64,000 bases of DNA, taken from Phytomonospora sp040655735 (GTDB lineage Bacteria > Actinomycetota > Actinomycetes > Mycobacteriales > Micromonosporaceae). The notes under the pieces are model-generated. The model ran no database searches and was not told the origin of the DNA. It saw only the letters and a list, made by a program, of their open reading frames with translations. Made by a program: the position numbers and the translations under genes. The DNA lies in the NCBI RefSeq assembly GCF_040655735.1, contig NZ_JBFAKK010000007.1:62001-126000 (forward strand), in the 5' to 3' direction. This document shows positions 7,480 to 15,206 of this stretch, piece after piece; the stretch's first letter is position 1; each line of letters opens with the position of its first letter.

Positions 7480-8280
7480 GTGTCGTCCGCTAACGGTGCG
7501 CCAATCCTGCTGTCCACGTCCTCGGTCTACCCCGAACCCACCGCCGTCGGCTTCGAAATGGCCGCCGAGCTGGGCTACGACGGTGTTGAGGTGATGGTCT
7601 TCACCGACGCCGTCAGCCAGGACGCCGACACCCTCGCCCGGCTCTCGAAGCACTACGGCGTGAAGGTCGGCTCCGTGCACGCTCCCTGTCTGCTCATGAC
7701 GCAGCGCGTGTGGAGCCCCGACCCGTGGGAGCGCCTGCGCCGCAGCGCGATCATGGCCGAGCGGCTCGGGGCCTCGACGGTGATCATCCACCCGCCTTTC
7801 GCCTGGCAGCGCGGCTACGCGCAGAACTTCGCCGAAGGCCTCGCGCGGATGGCCGAGCGCTTCGCGCCCATCCGCTTCGCCGTGGAGAACATGTACCCGG
7901 TGAAGATGGCCGGGCGCAAGTTCGTGCCGTACGCGCCCCACTGGGACCCGACGATCGAGGGCTTCCCCGACTACACGCTCGACCTGTCGCACTGCGCGGC
8001 GTCGAGCACCGACGCCTTCGCCCTGCTCACCCGCATGGGCGGCGCGCTGGCCCACCTGCACCTAGGCGACGGCAGCGGCCCCGGCCGCGACGAACACGCC
8101 GTGCCCGGCCGGGGGACGCAGCCGTGCGCGGAGGTGCTGAAGCACCTCGGCGAGATCGGGTTCCGCGGGACCATCGCCGTCGAGGTGTCGACGCGCAAGG
8201 TCGGCAGCCGCGCCCGCCGCGAGGCGGACCTGGCGGAGTCGCTGGCCTTCGCGCGCAAGCACCTGGTCTACGGCGACTAG
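7480..8280 (+). CDS. sugar phosphate isomerase/epimerase family protein
   Basis: 266 residues, TIM-barrel of the AP-endonuclease-2/xylose-isomerase-like family. Recognisable barrel elements include PILLSTSSVYPEPTAVGFEM at the start, ELGYDGVEVMVFTD, STVIIHPPFAW, IRFAVENMYP (metal-ligand Glu), YTLDLSHCAAS and LAHLHLGDGSG, then GTIAVEVSTR. His and Glu residues at the ends of these strands would bind a divalent metal. The much longer open frame upstream is a shadow. The GTG at 7480 was chosen because TACCCT (7468-7473) lies six bases before it. The substrate cannot be told. It overlaps the convergent TetR gene by four bases. Confidence 0.82.
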   Translation: MSSANGAPILLSTSSVYPEPTAVGFEMAAELGYDGVEVMVFTDAVSQDADTLARLSKHYGVKVGSVHAPCLLMTQRVWSPDPWERLRRSAIMAERLGASTVIIHPPFAWQRGYAQNFAEGLARMAERFAPIRFAVENMYPVKMAGRKFVPYAPHWDPTIEGFPDYTLDLSHCAASSTDAFALLTRMGGALAHLHLGDGSGPGRDEHAVPGRGTQPCAEVLKHLGEIGFRGTIAVEVSTRKVGSRARREADLAESLAFARKHLVYGD

Positions 8281-8882
8281 ACCGGCGGAAGGCCCAGCAC
8301 TCCCCGCACCGCCCGCTCGGCGAGCACCTCGTCGTGGGGCGCCTGGCCGGCCAGTTCCATCGCGACGCCCTGTAGCGCGCCCAGGTAGGCGGCGGCGATG
8401 ACCCGCGCGGGCGGCCCCTCGGGGATCGCGCCGGTCGCGCGGGCCCGCTCGACGCGCTCGGCGCACTCGCGCTCCAGCCGCTCGAATATCCGGCCGAGCG
8501 CCTTCCCGACCGGGTGGTCGCGCCCGGCGAACTCGATGCCGAGGGTCATCATCACCCCCGCGACGTCCCGGCGGCAGTAGACGGCGTGCCCGCGCGCGAC
8601 GGCCAGCAGCGCTCCGACGGGGTCGGCGGCGCGCTCGCCGAGGGCCCGGACCTCGTCGTTCCAGGTCTTCTCGACCCATGCGACGACCGCGAGCGCGAGT
8701 TCCTCCTTGCCGGCGAACTGGTGGTAGAGCGCGCCGCGTGTGTAGCCGGCCTCGCGGGCGACCTCGGCGAGGGACAGTTCGGCGTAGCCGTGGCGGGAGA
8801 GGCCGCGCGCGGCGGCTTCGAGGAGGGCGTCGCGGCTCCTCGCCCGACGGTCGGCCTGGGTCCGGCGGGGTGGCGTGGTCAT
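8277..8882 (-). CDS. TetR family regulator
   Basis: 201 residues. HTH at ~15-60: RDALLEAAARGLSRHGYAEL then AREAGYTRGALYHQFAGKEE. The C-terminal part has the VVAWVEKTWNDEV and GIEFAGRDHPVGKAL segments of TetR_C_6-like proteins. It probably regulates the divergent gene at 8934 through the repeat at 8904-8921. Confidence 0.87.
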   Translation of the reverse strand: MTTPPRRTQADRRARSRDALLEAAARGLSRHGYAELSLAEVAREAGYTRGALYHQFAGKEELALAVVAWVEKTWNDEVRALGERAADPVGALLAVARGHAVYCRRDVAGVMMTLGIEFAGRDHPVGKALGRIFERLERECAERVERARATGAIPEGPPARVIAAAYLGALQGVAMELAGQAPHDEVLAERAVRGVLGLPPV

Positions 8883-8903
8883 ACGCGGCCTCCGAACTTA
8901 CAA

Positions 8904-8933
8904 ACATTCACGTATGTATGTTAGCTTGCGGTC
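8904..8933. promoter_or_regulatory. probable TetR operator and leaderless promoter
   Basis: An AT-rich island in GC-rich DNA contains ACATTCACGTATGTATGT (8904-8921), an imperfect inverted repeat with ACAT/ATGT half-sites. It abuts TAGCTT (8922-8927), which lies six bases before the ATG at 8934 and would give a leaderless transcript. The layout suits repression of both divergent genes by the TetR protein at 8277-8882. Confidence 0.55.
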
Positions 8934-9416
8934 ATGAACGTGCGCCGGCGCCACCCGATTCCCCCCGAGATCAGCGCCCTGTCGGGCGACCCGGACTACC
9001 TCGACGTCTTCACCCTCACCGCGCCCGACCCGGCCCGCTGGTCCCCGGCGGAGTGGGCGCGCGCCGCCTTCGAGGACGTCGCCGGTCGCGGCGGCCAGTT
9101 CATCTGGCGCGCCCTGCTCGCCTTGCGCCTCGACCGCCGCGCGCCGGGCGACATCGCCGGCTGGGCCGTGGCAGGGTCGGGCGAGGGCTGGATCCGGCTG
9201 GTCGCCGCCGGGCCCCTCGCCACCGGCCACCTCCTCGTCCACGTCGACGGCGACGAGGTCTCCCTGGCGACCTCCCTGACCTACCGCAACCGCGTCGGCA
9301 GGTGGGTCTGGTCGGCGCTCGCCCCCGTGCACCGCCGCGTCGCCGACGGCCTGCTCACCGACACCGCCGCGATCCTCGCCCGCCGCGTCGGCGATCACAC
9401 TCCGTCACCGGAATAG
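8934..9416 (+). CDS. DUF2867-like protein
   Basis: 160 residues, no membrane segment. DYLDVFTL near residue 21, a WARAAFEDV helix, GWAVAGSGEGWIRLVAAGPL and HLLVHVDGDEVSLATSLTY, then VWSALAPVHRRVADGLL match the order seen in DUF2867 proteins (a SRPBCC/START-like fold of unknown ligand). It is divergent from a TetR gene, as is common for this family, and is probably induced when the regulator releases the 8904-8921 site. Family call by pattern only. Confidence 0.6.
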   Translation: MNVRRRHPIPPEISALSGDPDYLDVFTLTAPDPARWSPAEWARAAFEDVAGRGGQFIWRALLALRLDRRAPGDIAGWAVAGSGEGWIRLVAAGPLATGHLLVHVDGDEVSLATSLTYRNRVGRWVWSALAPVHRRVADGLLTDTAAILARRVGDHTPSPE

Positions 9417-9445
9417 CCGTCCCGCCCGAGCGGTTGCCAAGGTTC

Positions 9446-10174
9446 ATGCGCGTAGAAATCTGGTCCGACATCGTCTGCCCCTGGTGCTACATCGGCAAGG
9501 CCCGTTTCGAGCGCGGCCTGGCCGCCTTCGCCAACGCCGCCGAGGTCGAGGTCGTCCACCGCTCCTTCGAGCTCGACGCGAACGCGCCGTCCTCCGACGG
9601 CGGCGTCGCGGTGTCCGAGATGCTCGCCGCCAAGTACGGCATGTCCCCCGCCCAGGCGAAGAACGCCGAGCAGGGCGTCGCCGACGCGGCCGCGGGCGAG
9701 GGCCTCGACTACACCACGGACCGTGTGAACGGCAACACCTTCGACCAGCACCGCCTGCTGCACCTCGCCAAGCGCGAGGGCCGCCAGCTCGAAGTCCTCG
9801 ACGCCTTCTACCGCGCGAACTTCGCCCAGGCCGTGCCGGTCAACGACGTCGAGGGGACCGTCGCCGCCGCCACCAAGGCCGGCCTCGACGAGACCCGCGT
9901 ACGCGAGGTCCTCGCCGACTCGAACGCCTTCGCCGAGGAGGTCCGCGCCGACGAGCGCGAGGCCGCCGCGCTCGGCGCGTCGGGCGTCCCGTTCTTCGTC
10001 ATCGACCGCAAGTACGGCATCTCCGGCGCCCAGCCCGCCGAGACCTTCACCCAGGCCCTGGCCACCGCCTGGGCCGACTCGCACCCCACCCTGGTCACCC
10101 TCGACGGCGCTCCCGGCGCCCCCGAGTGCTCCGACGACGGCTGCGAGGTCCCCGCACAGAAGAACGCCGGGTGA
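9446..10174 (+). CDS. DsbA family oxidoreductase (FrnE-like)
   Basis: 242 residues with a thioredoxin-like fold and helical insert. It opens MRVEIWSDIVCPWCYIGKAR, giving the active site C11-P-W-C14. A cis-proline region follows near residue 185 (GASGVPFFVIDRKYGISGAQ), and ETFTQALATAW is the usual FrnE ending. FrnE-type proteins are cytoplasmic disulfide oxidoreductases. Some take part in polyketide assembly, and Deinococcus FrnE is linked to oxidative-stress tolerance. An extra C-terminal tail has two further cysteines (ECSDDGCEVP). The long frame to the left of 9446 is a shadow. The gene ends in a bidirectional hairpin. Confidence 0.88.
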   Translation: MRVEIWSDIVCPWCYIGKARFERGLAAFANAAEVEVVHRSFELDANAPSSDGGVAVSEMLAAKYGMSPAQAKNAEQGVADAAAGEGLDYTTDRVNGNTFDQHRLLHLAKREGRQLEVLDAFYRANFAQAVPVNDVEGTVAAATKAGLDETRVREVLADSNAFAEEVRADEREAAALGASGVPFFVIDRKYGISGAQPAETFTQALATAWADSHPTLVTLDGAPGAPECSDDGCEVPAQKNAG

Positions 10175-10186
10175 GATCACCCGGCG
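10165..10186. terminator. bidirectional hairpin between convergent genes
   Basis: CGCCGGGTGA and TCACCCGGCG form a ten-pair stem with a two-base gap. It includes the last codons and stop of the DsbA-like gene and lies 15 bases from the convergent DUF1801 gene. There is no T-run on either side, so termination is inferred from position. Confidence 0.5.
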
Positions 10187-10200
10187 CTTCTGGTGGTTCC

Positions 10201-10518
10201 TTAGAGCTTCGCGAGCCAGCTCGCGAAGAGTTCCTCGTCGACATCGGCGGCGGTCGCCAGCTTCACCGTGCCCATTCCCCGGGCGTTGAGGCTCAGGCGC
10301 TCGTCGCCGATCTCGGCTCCCCGCCAGAGCCCGAAGGTCACGTACTTCGGGTAGGCCTTGAAGAAGCAGGCCGGCTCTCCCTCGGCCCGCCACACCGGGT
10401 GCCCGTGCCAGACGGCGCCGGCGCCCGGGAGGGCCTTCTCGATGAGCCGCTGGAGCCGGTCGGTGATCTCGCGCTGGTCGGCGGGGAGGGCGGCGGTGTA
10501 CTGCTCGATGGTGGTCAT
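10201..10518 (-). CDS. DUF1801 family protein
   Basis: 105 residues: IEQYTAALPADQREITDRLQ, AVWHGHPVWRAEGEPACFFK, YPKYVTFGLWRGAEI and MGTVKLATAADVDEE. This is the DUF1801 (YdhG/YjbR-like) layout, a small alpha/beta domain of unknown function. A GAAAGG-type ribosome site precedes the ATG. It lies 27 bases after the DUF998 gene in the same direction, so the two are probably one transcript starting at the mirrored promoter region near 11.2 kb. Confidence 0.82.
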   Translation of the reverse strand: MTTIEQYTAALPADQREITDRLQRLIEKALPGAGAVWHGHPVWRAEGEPACFFKAYPKYVTFGLWRGAEIGDERLSLNARGMGTVKLATAADVDEELFASWLAKL

Positions 10519-10545
10519 GGGAGCCCCTTTCAGAGGATCGGGAAG

Positions 10546-11190
10546 CTAGCGGCGCAGCCGGGCGGCGGTGTAGGCGACCCACAGCATCCCGCTGAAGACG
10601 CCGACCGCGAGGCCGAGCGAGGCGCCCGGCTGTCCGCTCATGGCCCAGGCGTTGCCGATGATGACCGCGACCCCGGCGATCCGCGAGGCGATGGCGTGCC
10701 CGCGTCGTCCGGCGCGGCTGTAGACACGGCCGAGCACGAGGCAGGCGGCCATCAGCGCGACGAAGGCGAAGGTGCCGGCGAACATGTGCCCGGCCGCGTG
10801 CCAGCTCAGCGTGGTCGGCGTCTCCGGCGAGCCGACCGGGAAGCCGCCGCCCGGGTCCATCGTGAAGATTCCGGCGGCGATCATGCCGATCCCGTTCGCC
10901 GCGACCAGCCTCGGCGCCCACTTCGCGCCGGGCCCGTCGGCCAGTGCCCGGCGCAGGCCCACCGCTCCGATGACGATGAGCAACCCGGCGACGATGAAGT
11001 TGGTGATCTGAAGCCATCCCAGCGAGCCGGTGCTCAGTGCGCTGAGCGGGTGGCGGGTCAGGTCGAAACCCTCGCGGGTCGCGGCTTGGGTCAGCGACAC
11101 GGCGATCCAGGCGGGACCGGCGGTGGACAGGACGCCCAGGAGGGTGCGGGTCTTGATCGAAGGAGCGGCGGTGGCGGTGAGCGTGGTCAT
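10546..11190 (-). CDS. DUF998 membrane protein
   Basis: 214 residues with six predicted membrane helices. The loop GFDLTRHPLSALSTGSLGWL after helix 1 is the hallmark of DUF998 (an R-HP.S.L..G..GW motif), and the FTMDPGGGFPVG loop with a following His (LSWHAAGHMFAG) is also typical. Function is unknown; members are small integral membrane proteins common next to sigma factors and YciI genes in actinobacteria. It reads away from the YciI/sigma operon, and the 149-base gap between them holds a 34-bp palindrome and mirrored flanks. DUF998 and the sigma operon are therefore probably co-regulated. Confidence 0.85.
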   Translation of the reverse strand: MTTLTATAAPSIKTRTLLGVLSTAGPAWIAVSLTQAATREGFDLTRHPLSALSTGSLGWLQITNFIVAGLLIVIGAVGLRRALADGPGAKWAPRLVAANGIGMIAAGIFTMDPGGGFPVGSPETPTTLSWHAAGHMFAGTFAFVALMAACLVLGRVYSRAGRRGHAIASRIAGVAVIIGNAWAMSGQPGASLGLAVGVFSGMLWVAYTAARLRR

Positions 11191-11212
11191 GTCGATGCCT
11201 TTCGGGGCTTCG

Positions 11213-11326
11213 TTCGGTTATCGCTTCTCGTCCACACGTCGATTCGTCGATGTGACAGGGAACGTGCACGTTCCCTGTCACATAGGCTGTTCGACGTGTT
11301 GACGTACCGACCGAAGCGAAACCGAA
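11213..11326. promoter_or_regulatory. 34-bp perfect palindrome with mirrored flanking promoter elements
   Basis: Positions 11250-11283 are a perfect palindrome: arm ATGTGACAGGGAACGTG (17 nt) followed by its exact complement. The flanks mirror each other around the same centre. TCGACGTGTKGACG occurs at 11291-11304 on the plus strand and at 11242-11229 on the minus strand at exactly equal distance. Farther out, GAAGCGAAACCGAA (11313-11326) matches GAAGCGATAACCGAA (complement of 11213-11227). Each divergent gene, DUF998 and YciI, therefore has nearly the same upstream sequence. This suggests duplicated promoters sharing one symmetric operator. Confidence 0.75.
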
Positions 11327-11339
11327 AAAGGAGCACGAC

Positions 11340-11669
11340 ATGCGTTACCTGATGACGACCCTCCCCACCGACGACCAGGCCGAGTTCACCGAGCAGATGG
11401 GCCGCGAGATGGGCGCCTTCATCCAGGAGCTCAGCGCCTCCGGTGCCCTGCTGGCCACCGGCGGCCTTGAGCCCGGCGGCGTCCTGCTCTCCTCGAAGGA
11501 CGGCGAGATCACCGTCACCGACGGCCCCTTCGCCGAGGCCAAGGAGGCCGTGGTCGGCTTCGCCCTCATCGAGGTCCGCTCCAAGGAGGAGGCCATCGAA
11601 CTGGCCACCCGCTTCTGGCGGATCGTGGGCAACGGCAAGGGCCTCGTCCAGCAGGTCTTCGGCCCCTGA
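11340..11669 (+). CDS. YciI family (DGPF) protein
   Basis: 109 residues: MRYLMTTLPTDDQAEF, ELSASGALLATGGLEPGG, ITVTDGPFAEAKEAVVGFAL and an SKEEAIELA helix. TDGPFAEAKE contains the DGPF signature of the YciI-like dimeric ferredoxin-fold family that accompanies ECF42 sigma factors. Biochemical role is unclear; YciI homologues have been proposed as small-molecule enzymes. AAAAAGGAG lies upstream of the ATG. Its stop overlaps the sigma-factor start (TGATG), so the two are translationally coupled. Confidence 0.88.
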   Translation: MRYLMTTLPTDDQAEFTEQMGREMGAFIQELSASGALLATGGLEPGGVLLSSKDGEITVTDGPFAEAKEAVVGFALIEVRSKEEAIELATRFWRIVGNGKGLVQQVFGP

Positions 11670-13621
11670 TGGACGTCGGCCGCACGGTCGACGCGGTCTG
11701 GAAGCTCGAGTCAGCCAAGATCATCGCCGGGCTCACGCGCCTGGTCCACGACGTCGGCCTCGCCGAGGAACTGGCCCAGGACGCGCTGGTGGCGGCGCTC
11801 GAGCAGTGGCCCGAGTCGGGCGTCCCGGAGAACCCGGGCGCCTGGCTCACGGCCATCGCCAAGCGCCGCGCCGTCGACCACATCCGCCGCGCCCAGAACC
11901 TTGAGCGCAAGCACGAACTCATCGCCCGCGAGCAGGAGCGGGAGGCCGAACCCGAACCGGAGCAGGACGACGTCCTGCGCCTGATGTTCATGTCCTGCCA
12001 CCCCGTCCTGCCCACCGACGCGCGGGTCGCGCTGACCCTGCGGCTTCTCGGCGGCCTCACCGCCGCCGAGATCGCCCGCGCGTTCCTCGTCGCCGAACCG
12101 GTCGTCGCCCGCCGCATCGCCGATGCCAAACGCACGCTCGCCGAGGCCGGGGTGGCCTTCGAACTCCCCGGCCCCGGCGAGCTCGCCGAGCGCCTGACGT
12201 CGGTCCTGGAAGTCATCTACCTGGTCTTCAACGAGGGCTACTCGGCGACCTCCGGCGACGACCTCATGCGCCCGGGCCTGACCCTGGAAGCCCTGCGACT
12301 GGGCAACCTGCTGGCCGAGCTGGCTCCGCAGGAGGCCGAGGTGCACGGCCTGGTCGCGCTCATGGAGGTGCAGGAGTCGCGCTCGGCGGCGCGGACCGGT
12401 CCCGGCGGCGAGCCGGTCCAGCTCCACGAGCAGAACCGCGGGCTGTGGGACCAGCTGCGCATCCGCCGGGGGTTCGCGGCGATGCTGCGGGCCCGCGACG
12501 TGGGCGGCGCGCCGGGCCCGTACGTCCTCCAGGCCGCGATCGCGGTCAGTCACGCCCAGGCCCGCACCGCCGCGGCCACCGACTGGGCGGGCATCGCCTC
12601 GCTGTACAACCTGCTGGTCGCCAAGGTGCCGACGCCGATCGTGCGGCTCAACCGGGCCGTCGCGGTGGGCATGGCCTACGGCGCCGGTGCGGGCCTGACC
12701 ATCGTCGACGAGCTGGCCGCCGACCACGCGCTGCGCGACTACCACCTGCTGCCCGCGATCCGCGGCGACCTGCTGCTGCGGCTCGGCCGCGCCGGCGAGG
12801 CCCGCCGCGAGTTCGAGCGGGCCGCGTCGCTGACGGCCAACGAGGCCGAGCGCGCCTTCCTCACGCGCCGGGCCGCCGACCTCCCCGTAGAGGCCGACGG
12901 GCCCACGCTCGGCCGTGCCGCCGCCGACTTCCTCGCCCGCCGCGACCTCGACGCGGGCACCCTGCGCTCCTACGGGCAGACCCTGCGACGGTTGCGGCTC
13001 GCGCTCGGCGACGGCCTCCCCCTCGACGGCCTCGACGCCGGCGCCGTCGCGCGCGTCTTCGACACCGCCTGGGGTACGGCGGCGGCGCGCACGTGGAACC
13101 GGCACCGCGCGGCGGTCCGCTCCTTCGCCGCGTGGGCCTCGATCCCCGACCCCTCGGCGGCGCTTCCCCGGCGCGCCGAGACGCGCTCGCGGCCGGCGCC
13201 GATCGACCCCGCCGGACTCGGCGGGCTGCTGGAACGGCCGGGCGTGCCGCTGCGGGAGCGCACACTGTGGCTGCTGCTGCGCGAGTCGGGGGCGGCGGTC
13301 AAGACCGTGCTCTCCCTCGACGTGGAGGCACTCGACCTCGACGACCGCCGCGCTCGCGTCGGCGGGACCTGGGTGAACTGGCGCTCGGGGACCGCGCGGC
13401 TGCTGCCGGCGCTGATCGTCGGCCGCGAGCGCGGGCCGCTGTTCCTGGCCGACCGCAGGCCCGGGCCGGCGCGCATGCGCGAGGAGGCCGACCTGTGCCC
13501 GCACACCGGCCGTGGGCGGCTGTCGTACGAGCGGGCCGAGTACCTGTTCAAGCAGGCGACGAAGTCCCTTGACCCGGTGGGCAACGGGCACACTCTGCGG
13601 CAGTTGCGACTCGGCGACTGA
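11669..13621 (+). CDS. ECF42-type sigma factor fused to a degenerate tyrosine-recombinase domain
   Basis: 650 residues in one open frame. Residues ~1-170 are sigma regions 2 and 4 (GLAEELAQDALVAALEQWP; IAKRRAVDHIRRAQ; LTAAEIARAFLVAEPVVARR). Residues ~180-403 are the DUF6596/TPR-like extension of ECF42 factors (LEVIYLVFNEGYSATSG; PIVRLNRAVAVGMAYG). An ordinary member stops near 405; this one continues. ~413-490 look like an integrase core-binding domain (DAGTLRSYGQTLRRLRLALG; ARTWNRHRAAVRSFAAWA). ~515-650 resemble the catalytic domain (LRERTLWLLLRESG, ALDLDDRRARVGG, GPLFLADRRPGPARM, CPHTGRGRLSYERAEYLF). The catalytic Arg region reads SGAAVKTVL, H641-T-L-R644 survives, and the chain ends before any nucleophilic Tyr. 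Recombination is not expected; a DNA-binding role is inferred. Confidence 0.8.
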   Translation: MDVGRTVDAVWKLESAKIIAGLTRLVHDVGLAEELAQDALVAALEQWPESGVPENPGAWLTAIAKRRAVDHIRRAQNLERKHELIAREQEREAEPEPEQDDVLRLMFMSCHPVLPTDARVALTLRLLGGLTAAEIARAFLVAEPVVARRIADAKRTLAEAGVAFELPGPGELAERLTSVLEVIYLVFNEGYSATSGDDLMRPGLTLEALRLGNLLAELAPQEAEVHGLVALMEVQESRSAARTGPGGEPVQLHEQNRGLWDQLRIRRGFAAMLRARDVGGAPGPYVLQAAIAVSHAQARTAAATDWAGIASLYNLLVAKVPTPIVRLNRAVAVGMAYGAGAGLTIVDELAADHALRDYHLLPAIRGDLLLRLGRAGEARREFERAASLTANEAERAFLTRRAADLPVEADGPTLGRAAADFLARRDLDAGTLRSYGQTLRRLRLALGDGLPLDGLDAGAVARVFDTAWGTAAARTWNRHRAAVRSFAAWASIPDPSAALPRRAETRSRPAPIDPAGLGGLLERPGVPLRERTLWLLLRESGAAVKTVLSLDVEALDLDDRRARVGGTWVNWRSGTARLLPALIVGRERGPLFLADRRPGPARMREEADLCPHTGRGRLSYERAEYLFKQATKSLDPVGNGHTLRQLRLGD

Positions 13622-13712
13622 AAGCCGCCTGAAACCGTTCTGTACCCGCGCCCGCGAACCTGGTCACAGTGACGCCGGACGGCGCCATCGTGGCACACAG
13701 AGGGGCTTGGAC

Positions 13713-14894
13713 ATGTTGATTCCCGAGGCGTGGGGGCTTCACCCGGGGCAGGACTGGCTGCGCGGGCAGGACCCGGAGAAGGCCGTCGAGTTCGACGAGG
13801 AGAAGAAGTACTGGCACGTCCACCGGCACGCCGACGTGGTCACGGTGCTGTCCGACCACGAACGCTTCTCGGCCGAGATCGGGCGGATCATTCCCGACTA
13901 TCCCACCGACTCCTTCGACGGGGACCTGACCCAGATGGACCCGCCGAAGCACCGGCAGCTGCGCGCGATCGCGAGCCGCGCGTTCACGCCGAAGGTCGTC
14001 GCCGACCTCGAACCGCGCATCCACCGGATCACGGAGGAGTTGCTCGACGGCGTGTCGGGCCGCGACGGGTTCGAGTTCGTCGAGACGCTGGCGCATCCGC
14101 TGCCGGTCATCGTGATCGCCGACCTGCTCGGCGTGCCCAAGAGCGATCTCGGGCTCTTTCGCGCCTGGACCGACATGGCCGTCGACCCGCCGGTGGAGTT
14201 CTCCCTCGACGAGGAGACCCTCCAGCAGTACAGCGACGGCTACCAGGACATGAACGGCCAGGTGGTGGATTACCTGCGCGAGCACGCCGCCGACCGCCGC
14301 GTGAATCCGCGCGAGGACCTGCTGACGCGGCTGGTGCAGGCCGAGGTCGACGGGCAGGGCCTCAACGAGGTGCAGCTGGCCAACTTCGTGATGCTGCTGT
14401 TCGTCGCCGGGCACATCACGACCACGATGCTGCTGGGGAACACGATCCTGTGCCTCGACGCGCATCCCGAGGAGTTCGCCCGGGTCCGGTCGGACCGTTC
14501 GCTGGTGCCGGCCGCGATCGAGGAGGCGCTGCGGGTGCTCAGCCCGATCACGCACATGGTGCGGGTGACCACTGTGGACGTCGAGCTGGGCGGTGTGACC
14601 GTGCCGAAGGACAGCATGGTCGCGCTGTGGCTGTCGGCGGCCGGGCGCGATCCGCGCCAGTTCGCCGACCCGCACCGCTACGACCCGCTGCGCGATCCGA
14701 ACGCCCACCTGGCCTTCGGGCGCGGGATCCACTTCTGCCTCGGCGCACCGCTGGCGAGGCTGGAGGGACGGGTCGCGCTGAACATCCTGTTGGACCGCTT
14801 CCCGAAACTGCGGGTCGATCCGGACTCGGTGCCGGTGTTCAAGCCCAACCCCGCCTTCACGCGGCTGAGCGCCCTGAACCTGCTCACCGGCTGA
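13713..14894 (+). CDS. cytochrome P450
   Basis: 393 residues, soluble bacterial class I type. The heme-ligand loop is FGRGIHFCLGAPLARLE with Cys342. The K-helix ExxR reads EEALR, and the I-helix reads LLFVAGHITTTMLL, where the usual acid before Thr is replaced. PPKHRQLRAIASRAFTP is the standard C-helix. Members hydroxylate small molecules with electrons from ferredoxin and reductase; neither is encoded nearby, and no biosynthetic cluster surrounds it, so the substrate is open. The ATG at 13713 was chosen because GAGGGG precedes it. GTCAC-A-GTGAC at 13663-13673 is a small palindrome in the promoter region. A hairpin follows the stop. Confidence 0.92.
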   Translation: MLIPEAWGLHPGQDWLRGQDPEKAVEFDEEKKYWHVHRHADVVTVLSDHERFSAEIGRIIPDYPTDSFDGDLTQMDPPKHRQLRAIASRAFTPKVVADLEPRIHRITEELLDGVSGRDGFEFVETLAHPLPVIVIADLLGVPKSDLGLFRAWTDMAVDPPVEFSLDEETLQQYSDGYQDMNGQVVDYLREHAADRRVNPREDLLTRLVQAEVDGQGLNEVQLANFVMLLFVAGHITTTMLLGNTILCLDAHPEEFARVRSDRSLVPAAIEEALRVLSPITHMVRVTTVDVELGGVTVPKDSMVALWLSAAGRDPRQFADPHRYDPLRDPNAHLAFGRGIHFCLGAPLARLEGRVALNILLDRFPKLRVDPDSVPVFKPNPAFTRLSALNLLTG

Positions 14895-14953
14895 ACGGCC
14901 GAAACGACTCCGGGTACCGCCGGCGGAAGGCCCGGCGGTTCCCGGGCGGCATA

Positions 14954-14986
14954 AGGCGCCCCGGACCTGACCCGACCGGGGCGCCT
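14954..14986 (+). terminator. hairpin after the P450 gene
   Basis: AGGCGCCCCGG (14954-14964) pairs perfectly with CCGGGGCGCCT (14976-14986) around an 11-base loop. No T-run follows. Position after the stop codon suggests transcription termination. Confidence 0.6.
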
Positions 14987-15206
14987 GTCCACATGGGACG
15001 TATGAGGATCCGACCATACTGCGCCTCGGTGGAGCCGTTGTCCAGAGGGCGACTCCGGAAAGCAAAGCTTTCAGAGGCTTTCGGTGACCTTGGCGGGCGC
15101 CGGGTCCGCGCCGGCCCGGGCCTTCGGCGCTGACCGAAACCCCTTTCCGGAGGCGGACCGGGGCGCGAGTCTTCTCCTGAAACCCAACGGGGAAAGGAAG
15201 AAGAGG
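14987..15206. other. non-coding stretch before the peptidoglycan-binding gene
   Basis: From the P450 stop to the next start there are 312 bases without a gene. After the terminator hairpin this part is GC-rich with several short possible stems around 15090-15160. In actinobacteria long leaders before secreted wall proteins sometimes carry a ydaO-type riboswitch, but I could not find its conserved strings here. The only firm element is the AAAGGAAGAAGAGG ribosome site next to 15207. Confidence 0.4.

Noticed and set aside
13663..13673. GTCAC-A-GTGAC palindrome as P450 operator
   Set aside because: Eleven bases of symmetry is too little in GC-rich DNA, and no regulator gene is adjacent; it is mentioned only within the P450 entry.
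14987..15206. ydaO-type (c-di-AMP) riboswitch before the secreted wall protein
   Set aside because: The conserved strings of that aptamer are not present, although the position would be typical.
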